A stretch of 37,827 nt of DNA, taken from NCBI RefSeq assembly GCF_016862795.1, contig NZ_BONQ01000204.1:1-37827 (forward strand), written 5' to 3'. The DNA comes from Dactylosporangium siamense (GTDB taxonomy: Bacteria > Actinomycetota > Actinomycetes > Mycobacteriales > Micromonosporaceae). Positions 33,071-37,827 of the stretch are shown piece after piece. The translations under genes and the position numbers were made by a program. Numbering within the stretch: the stretch's first letter is position 1; each line of letters begins with the position of its first letter. The notes under the pieces are model-generated. The model saw nothing but the letters and a program-made list of their open reading frames with translations. It was not told the origin of the DNA and did not search any database.

Positions 33071-33282
33071 CAGCCAGTTGGAGTCCTCCAAGCAAGGGAT
33101 CCGCGCGCCGTGGATCTCGCTGCTCGTCCTCGGCGTCACCGCCGCCCCGCAGGTCGTCATCGTGCTGCTCTCCCGCCGAGCAGCTGGAGTTTGCGGTGAT
33201 GCGTGCATGGCGATGTGCCGCCGGGTGCTGGCGGCACCCACCCGGGTTCACGGCGTGGAACGGCTTGGAACACCTATCGGGC

Positions 33283-33435
33283 ATGAGTTCCTTGTGGAGG
33301 GCGGCCTCGGCGCTCGCCGTCGTCGCTGCCCTGGTCATCGGTTCGGTTCCGTCGCCTGTGCAGGGCGACCCGGGTGCGCGGGTCCTGGCGCTGGGTGAAA
33401 GTACGCAGGACGATCCCGACGAGGGAGGCCAGTAG
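33283..33435 (+). CDS. 50-residue secreted peptide, copy 2
   Basis: The frame ATG 33283 to TAG 33435 has the same length as the copy at 26668-26820. The signal-peptide part differs (MSSLWRAASALAVVAALVIG) while the mature end (DPGARVLALG, then ESTQDDPDEGGQ) differs by one residue (Arg for Gln). Only 3 of the last 100 coding bases differ, against about 9 in the first 53, so the 3' half is either recently converted between copies or under strong constraint. Upstream, WNG.E.LS-coding sequence is also shared; a TTG 18 bases before the ATG is the alternative start. The preceding 200 bases hold a short hydrophobic frame (PWISLLVLGVTAAPQVVIVL) of doubtful coding status. Confidence 0.6.
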   Translation: MSSLWRAASALAVVAALVIGSVPSPVQGDPGARVLALGESTQDDPDEGGQ

Positions 33436-33503
33436 GCGTTCCCAGCGTGGCCTCAGCGCAGATGTCCGGGGAAGCGGGAAACTGAGCCTGCTATGGTCCG
33501 ACC

Positions 33504-34388
33504 ATGTCAGGGCTGGGACACCGGCGCCATCGAGAGCTGCTGGTCTCCGACCTCGATGGCACGCTGCTGCGGCACGACACGACCCTGAGCGCGTTCACGG
33601 TCAGCGTGATCAACGGGTACATCGCCGATGGTGGCCTGTTCACCTACGCGACGGCCCGGTCCTACACCTCTGCGGCACGGGTGACCGCGCCGTTGCGGCT
33701 GCGGCTTCCGGTCATCACGTACGGCGGCGCGATCGTCCTGGATCCGGTGACCGGCCAGCCACGTCAGGCGCAGCTCCTGCCGGCAGCCCTGGTCGAGGAG
33801 GTGCTCCGGCTCACCGACGGTTCGCGGCTCGTGCAACCGATCCTGTACGTCCTCCGGCAGGGCAGGGACCGTGCCTGCTGGCTGGCCGACCGGATCACGC
33901 CCGGAGTGGCGAACTTCCTGCGCGCCCGACCCGGCGACCCCCGGCTGCTGCCCCTGTCCACCTGGGACGACATCGACACGGCCGCGGTCTTCTTCGTGTC
34001 CTTGATCGGTGACCGGCAGCCGCTGCAGGAGCTCTTCGAGCAGTTTCCCGCCGCGCCGGACGGTTGCCACGTCGTCTTCGCCGAGGACATCTACTCGCCC
34101 GGCCAATGGTGGCTGGAGCTGACCTCCGGCACCAAGGCGACCGCGGTCGCCGCGTTGAAGGCCGAGCTCGCGGCGGCAACGGTGACCTGCTTCGGTGACC
34201 AGCTCAACGACCTGCCGATGTTCGCGGTCGCCGACACCGCGCTGGCAGTCGCGAACGCCGCGCCCGAGGTCCGCGCGGCCGCCACACAGGTGATCGCCGC
34301 CAACACCGACGACGGCGTGGCCCAATGGATCGCCGCGACATCAGCGGCCGCGTCGCACCCTGGCGGCGCCGACCCCGTCCCGGCGTAG
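33504..34388 (+). CDS. HAD-superfamily (Cof-type) phosphatase
   Basis: This 294-residue protein has the Cof/type-IIB HAD motifs: nucleophile and general acid Asp16/Asp18 in SDLDGTLLRHD, motif II TYATARSYTSA, a Lys in SGTKATAV, and metal-binding GDQLNDLPMF (Asp232, Asp236). Family members hydrolyse sugar phosphates, FMN or similar small phosphates. There is no signal peptide. TATGGT at 33492-33497 lies 6 bases before the ATG, suggesting a leaderless transcript. It follows the second peptide gene by 68 bp with no clear terminator between them, so read-through is possible. Confidence 0.9.
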   Translation: MSGLGHRRHRELLVSDLDGTLLRHDTTLSAFTVSVINGYIADGGLFTYATARSYTSAARVTAPLRLRLPVITYGGAIVLDPVTGQPRQAQLLPAALVEEVLRLTDGSRLVQPILYVLRQGRDRACWLADRITPGVANFLRARPGDPRLLPLSTWDDIDTAAVFFVSLIGDRQPLQELFEQFPAAPDGCHVVFAEDIYSPGQWWLELTSGTKATAVAALKAELAAATVTCFGDQLNDLPMFAVADTALAVANAAPEVRAAATQVIAANTDDGVAQWIAATSAAASHPGGADPVPA

Positions 34389-34443
34389 CCTGTGCTGGGG
34401 CAGAACCAACCACGCCGAGGGTGACCGCGCGTGGGGGAACGGC

Positions 34444-35196
34444 CTACCGGGGCTTGGCCACGGTCGTCGCCTCCGAGTGCATGGTTCGACTGATGGAGCT
34501 CTGCGGGCGGTGGCCGGGAGGTTGCGGGGCGAGGATGCCATCCACTGTGTCGAGCAGTTCCCGTACCACTATGGGTTTTGTGAGGTAGGCAGTGGCACCT
34601 TCGGCCAGCAGCCGCTCGATGTGGGGCCGGGTAGCGTCAGCGCTGAGCACCACCACCGGGACATCACTCGTCGCGGGATCGGCGTGCAACCGCCGCATGA
34701 CTTCCTCGCCGGGTAGGTCGGGCAGATGCAGATCGAGCAGCACCAGATCGGGCCGGTGTTCGCGCGCCAGATCCAGCGCGACGCCGGCCAGCATCGCCGG
34801 GATGAGCGTGACGTCTGGTCGGTGCGTGAGGATCTGCTCGACCAGCCGCACGTTCTCCACCATGTCTTCCACGTAGAGCACCCGCTTCGGCCCGTCGTAG
34901 GCGGGCGCCCGGAGCACCTCGCGGTCCACCGGCAACGCGACAGCGGCCGGCGCAACCGTCTCCGGCAGCTCGATCGTGAACGTGCTGCCCCGTCCGTGCA
35001 TGCTGGACACGTCCAGTGTGCCGTTCATCGACTGCATCAGGTGGCGGGACAGCGCAAGTCCCAGCCCGGTGCCTTCGATGCCTGCCTGCGCGGCGTCCAG
35101 CCGCTCGAACGGGGTGAACAGCTTCGCCAGGGCATGCTTGCTCATGCCGCGACCGGTGTCGGCGACGGCGATACGCACCCGACACCGCAGGTGCAT
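34444..35196 (-). pseudogene. 5'-truncated hybrid histidine kinase (HATPase + receiver)
   Basis: The conserved sequence begins abruptly near 35190 with the ATP-lid half of a histidine-kinase ATPase domain: ADTGRGMS (residues 12-19 from ATG 35196) and GTGLGLALSRHLMQSMNG. A full receiver domain follows with acidic pair 110-111, phosphoacceptor Asp155, Ser185 and Lys207. The dimerisation/His domain and the N box of the ATPase are missing; upstream lies the YdeI-type gene. It cannot be a working kinase, but the receiver is complete, so an expressed ATG-start product could act as a stand-alone receiver. The frame continues upstream as a shadow of the neighbouring gene. Confidence 0.7.
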
Positions 35197-35239
35197 CGTG
35201 GGCAACGCCCGTTCACGACCTCTATCGAGGACGCCGCCG

Positions 35240-35854
35240 TCACGACGTCGGCGGGTCCGCCGGCCTGGCTCGCTGCGGGTGGATCGTCTCGTGCCGGGCC
35301 AGCATCGCCACATACTCGGCGATCTTCCGGGTGCGCGTCTCGGCCCGCTTGACGGCATTGACCCGGGCGATGAGGGAGAAGAGGTTGGCCTTGGTGAGCA
35401 CGTCGAACATCGCCGTCGCCGCCGGGTCGGCGGCGATCGCGGCGCGCAGGTCGGCCGGCACCTCCGCTTCCGACGACGGCGCATAGGCGGCCGTCCACCG
35501 CCCGTCGGCCTTCGCAGCGTCCACCGCGGCGCGGCCGGCGGGCAGCATCAGGCCGGCCGCCTCGAGCCGGGCCACGTTTTCGACGTTGCGTTGGGACCAG
35601 ACGCTGCGGGGCCGGCGCGGGGTGAACCGCCGCCAGGAGCTCTCCTCGTCGCGCTTGCGGGCCTGTCCGTCGATCCAGCCGAAGCACAGCGCCTCATCGA
35701 CCGCCTGCTGCCAGGTCAGCGTGGTGACGGAGCCGCCCTTCCTGGTCAGGGCGAGCCACACGCCGGGGGAGGCGGTGTGGTTTTCCAGCAGCCACGCGCG
35801 CAGCGCCGCACCGTCGGCCGCGATCAACTCGTCCAGTTCACTTCCTGCCACCAC
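35240..35854 (-). CDS. YdeI/OmpD-associated family protein
   Basis: The 204-residue protein shows the family pattern: LRAWLLENHTASPGVWLALT near the N-terminus, then QQAVDEALCFGWIDGQARKR, RRFTPRRPRSVWSQRNVENV, and the C-terminal helical part LFSLIARVNAVKRAETRTRK. These cytoplasmic proteins are linked to stress and bacteriocin tolerance in some bacteria, but the mechanism is not known. GTG 35854 or the adjacent GTG 35851 is the start. The stop lies 43 bp from the conserved break of the truncated kinase gene, suggesting the rearrangement that cut the kinase ended next to this gene. Confidence 0.87.
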   Translation of the reverse strand: MVAGSELDELIAADGAALRAWLLENHTASPGVWLALTRKGGSVTTLTWQQAVDEALCFGWIDGQARKRDEESSWRRFTPRRPRSVWSQRNVENVARLEAAGLMLPAGRAAVDAAKADGRWTAAYAPSSEAEVPADLRAAIAADPAATAMFDVLTKANLFSLIARVNAVKRAETRTRKIAEYVAMLARHETIHPQRARPADPPTS

Positions 35855-35916
35855 CGCAGGCTAGTACCGCAACCCGGTGTCGTGATCCTTTGGGGTGCCC
35901 GGCACCAACCGTTCCA

Positions 35917-36459
35917 TCACGGCGATGCCGGGCTTGGCAGGATCATGGCCATGGACAGCTCGTCGCGGAAGTTGCCGTCGATCAGCAGGCAGCCCACGCG
36001 GCGGCCTTCGTGGACGAAGCCCATGCGCTCATACAGGGCGATCGCCCGGTGATTGTGGGCCATCACGTTGAGCTCGATGCGGTGCAGGCCGCGGTCCGCC
36101 GCCCAGCGTTGTGCCTCCTGTAGCAATCTGGTGCCGATGCCGTTGCCGCTCGCTTCGGTCAGGACGCCGAGGATGACGTGGGTCGTGGACCGGTTCCGCC
36201 GGAACTTCCCCCCGGCCAGCTCCACGTATCCGGTCAGCTCGCCGTCCTGGCCGGCCACGATCACCACGGAGTTCTCCGACCGGCTGACGTCCTCCAGATG
36301 GCGAGCCAGCGTCTGGGTCGAGGTGTCGCGCTCGTCCGGCTCCAGGAGCATGAACGAGGTCTGTTCGTCCAGGCGCTGCTTCAGCTGCATCAGCGCCGCC
36401 GCGTCGTGCGGCCGGGCGATACGGAGGACCGGCCGGCCCGTGTCTTCGTCGTCGCTCAC
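35917..36459 (-). CDS. GNAT-family N-acetyltransferase
   Basis: The 180-residue protein has the GNAT fold: VVIVAGQDGELTGYVELAGG (strand 2-3), HVILGVLTEASGNGIGTRLL with the acyl-CoA loop GNGIGT, and the C-terminal IELNVMAHNHRAIALYERMG FVHEGRR block. The set resembles ribosomal-protein or PhnO-like acetyltransferases acting on an amine substrate that is not identifiable. GTG 36459 is taken as start because the frame further upstream is of shadow composition and overlaps a hairpin; the ribosome site is weak. Confidence 0.87.
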   Translation of the reverse strand: MSDDEDTGRPVLRIARPHDAAALMQLKQRLDEQTSFMLLEPDERDTSTQTLARHLEDVSRSENSVVIVAGQDGELTGYVELAGGKFRRNRSTTHVILGVLTEASGNGIGTRLLQEAQRWAADRGLHRIELNVMAHNHRAIALYERMGFVHEGRRVGCLLIDGNFRDELSMAMILPSPASP

Positions 36460-36601
36460 GGAGCCATTCTGCCCGGATCCTGGCACCGCCCCGCACCTAC
36501 GCCGGCGCGGCCGCTGTCGGCAGGAGCAGGATGCGGCCGGTGTGGTGGCGCCGCGGACCGTCTGGACCGGACCCTGCGTGACCTGGTGAACGGCCTGATG
36601 C

Positions 36602-36630
36602 CCGCCCGCCATGACACACCTGGCGGGCGG
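36602..36630 (-). terminator. 10-bp hairpin after the beta-propeller gene
   Basis: CCGCCCGCCA (36602-36611) and TGGCGGGCGG (36621-36630) form a perfect 10-bp stem around a 9-base loop, 28 bases beyond the stop codon of the minus-strand secreted-protein gene. It probably ends that transcript before the GNAT gene. Confidence 0.6.
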
Positions 36631-36657
36631 CGCGACGGGGTGCAGTGACCGAACTGG

Positions 36658-37707
36658 TCAGGCGGTGAAGGTGATCGGGACGGACATGAAGTCGCGGACA
36701 CCGGTGCCGGGGCGCATGCGGGCGTAGTACAGGCGCACGTCGCGGCCGGAGCTCTGGTCGCCGCCGTCGCCGATGAGGGTCGGGTACCAGATCCGGTCGT
36801 AGGGCGGGGCCGGGGCGAGCAGCAGCACCGGTGGCGTCCAGTTGAGCAGGCCGACGCTGGAGGACAGGTAGGTGCGGCCGTCCCAGCCGGCGTAGACCAT
36901 GACCCAGCGATCGAGGTACCCGTTCCAGGTGACGGACGGGTTGTGTCCCTCATGTGGCAGGAACGCGTCGATGGAGTGGTCGGCGCCGCCGATGCCGGGG
37001 ACGGTGAAGCCGGTGCCGTCCCACTTGCGCCAGGTGCCGGGTGCGCCGGCCGGGTCGTAGGAGGCGGCCATGTGCAGCCGCCCGCCGTCGTGGTAGTAGC
37101 AGATCCAGCGCCGGTTGTAGGCGTCGTAGACGACGTCGTTGTCGCCGGCGCCGCCGAAGACCGGGGTGGCCGGGCGGGGCGTGGCCGAGGTGATGATCTG
37201 CCGGCCCGGGGCCCAGGTGCGGCCGTTGTCCTCGGAGTAGGTGACCGCGACCGACGCCCAGAGGGCCTTGCCGAGGTCGGCGCCGCACCACCAGTCCTCG
37301 GCGTGGTAGTAGGCGACGAGGCGCGAGCCGCTCAGCCGGAAGACCCGCATCAGCCAGGATCCGCCGTTGTCCCAGCCGCACCGGTTCGGGTCGTCGCGGC
37401 CGCCGAAGACCCGGCCGGAGGGTTCACGGACGGTCTGGTCCTCCGGGAACGGGGTGGTGCCGACGGTCCGGTAGTTCTCGAACTCGGCCCAGAACATGAT
37501 CCAGCGGCCGGGGCCGTCGGCGAGGACCGAGATGTGCCCGTCGGGCATCCACGGGTAGACGGGCACCGAGGCCCGGTTCGGCACCACCGACGGGGTGCCG
37601 ACCGAGGCCCTGAACGGTCCGGCGTCGATGACCGCGGCGCGGGCCGCGGGCGGCGCGACGAGCAGCGCGCCGAGCACGATCAGGACGGCGACCACGCGGG
37701 TCCTCAT
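36658..37707 (-). CDS. Secreted beta-propeller (glycosidase-like) protein
   Basis: The 349-residue product has a signal peptide (MRTRVVAVLIVLGALLVAPP, cleavage near ARA-AVID) and AGGAGG before its ATG. Five blade-like repeats end in aromatic strands: RWIMFWAEF, RLVAYYHAEDWW, RRWICYYHDGG, RWVMVYAGWDG and DVRLYYARM. YSEDNGRTW resembles an Asp box. This is the layout of five-bladed propeller glycoside hydrolases (GH43/GH117-like or DUF4185). An acidic catalytic set cannot be assigned by eye, so activity is open. Its ATG overlaps the stop codon of the preceding gene (ATGA), so both are translated together. Confidence 0.75.
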   Translation of the reverse strand: MRTRVVAVLIVLGALLVAPPAARAAVIDAGPFRASVGTPSVVPNRASVPVYPWMPDGHISVLADGPGRWIMFWAEFENYRTVGTTPFPEDQTVREPSGRVFGGRDDPNRCGWDNGGSWLMRVFRLSGSRLVAYYHAEDWWCGADLGKALWASVAVTYSEDNGRTWAPGRQIITSATPRPATPVFGGAGDNDVVYDAYNRRWICYYHDGGRLHMAASYDPAGAPGTWRKWDGTGFTVPGIGGADHSIDAFLPHEGHNPSVTWNGYLDRWVMVYAGWDGRTYLSSSVGLLNWTPPVLLLAPAPPYDRIWYPTLIGDGGDQSSGRDVRLYYARMRPGTGVRDFMSVPITFTA

Positions 37708-37827
37708 GCCGCACCTCCTGCGGTGATGTTGTCGAACGTGGCGGTGGCGTTGAACGTGCGCACGCCGATCAGGCCACTGCCGAAGGTCCCGTCGGTGACG
37801 GTCAGCTTCGGGGTGGTCATGTCGGTG
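37704..37827 (-). CDS. C-terminus of a protein with jelly-roll/LamG-like end (5' cut by window)
   Basis: Forty codons ending at TGA 37706-37704 read ...KLTVTDGTFGSGLIGVRTFN followed by ATATFDNITAGGAA. The pattern G.IGVR.FN..A.FDN is the usual last strand pair of DUF1080/LamG-like concanavalin-type domains found at the ends of secreted glycosidases. The stop overlaps the start of the propeller protein gene, indicating one operon, plausibly for polysaccharide use. The rest lies outside the window. Confidence 0.6.
   Translation of the reverse strand, partial: TDMTTPKLTVTDGTFGSGLIGVRTFNATATFDNITAGGAA

Noticed and set aside
1-37827. tRNA, rRNA genes, CRISPR arrays, intact insertion sequences or attachment sites
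   Set aside because: None could be recognised by eye; only a decayed transposase fragment was found.

Overview
The window is about 37.8 kb of very GC-rich DNA with strong third-position G/C, GTG/TTG starts, AGGAGG-type ribosome sites and probable leaderless promoters. The gene content fits a filamentous actinomycete: GtrA and GT39 envelope genes, a DUF6153 protein, LPXTG surface proteins and a CsoR-type copper operator. Micromonosporaceae is my inference from gene content; no rRNA or marker gene confirms it.

Left part (1-8.9 kb). The window opens inside a large RHS/YD-repeat polymorphic toxin gene. It ends in a pretoxin region, a self-cleaving HINT domain and a small deaminase-like toxin, followed at once by an acidic protein that is the likely immunity partner. 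On the other strand are a DUF998 membrane protein and an SDR oxidoreductase, divergent from a MarR regulator. Next come a decayed RBBP9/YdeN-type hydrolase and an unidentified protein.

Middle (8.9-22 kb). A minus-strand cassette encodes a GT39 membrane glycosyltransferase, a GT2-GtrA fusion and a membrane-anchored esterase; it probably makes and uses a lipid-linked sugar in the envelope. Upstream is an Nramp-family transporter with non-canonical metal-site motifs and an M-box (Mg2+) riboswitch in its leader, so it is best read as a magnesium transporter. Further on are a small membrane ORF, a DUF4118 protein, an EEP-family nuclease/phosphatase, and a minus-strand run of two diguanylate cyclases around a PrsW-family protein that has lost its central segment.

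Right part (22-37.8 kb). This holds a secreted protein, a 1064-residue NHL/fibronectin-III protein with a sortase signal, an ArsR-SRPBCC-VOC operon with two tandem palindromic operators, and a transposase remnant. A copper-handling locus follows: DUF305 lipoprotein, DUF6153, a His-rich CPx-type P1B-3 ATPase behind a CsoR-type palindrome, and a second DUF305 lipoprotein with a Met-rich linker. A 50-residue secreted peptide gene occurs twice, about 6.6 kb apart, with near-identical C-terminal halves. The window ends with a HAD phosphatase, a 5'-truncated hybrid kinase, YdeI/OmpD-type and GNAT proteins, a secreted beta-propeller protein, and the C-terminus of another gene.

The strongest candidates for new biology are the duplicated secreted peptide, the toxin/immunity pair, the M-box-controlled Nramp homologue and the gutted PrsW protein between two c-di-GMP synthases.
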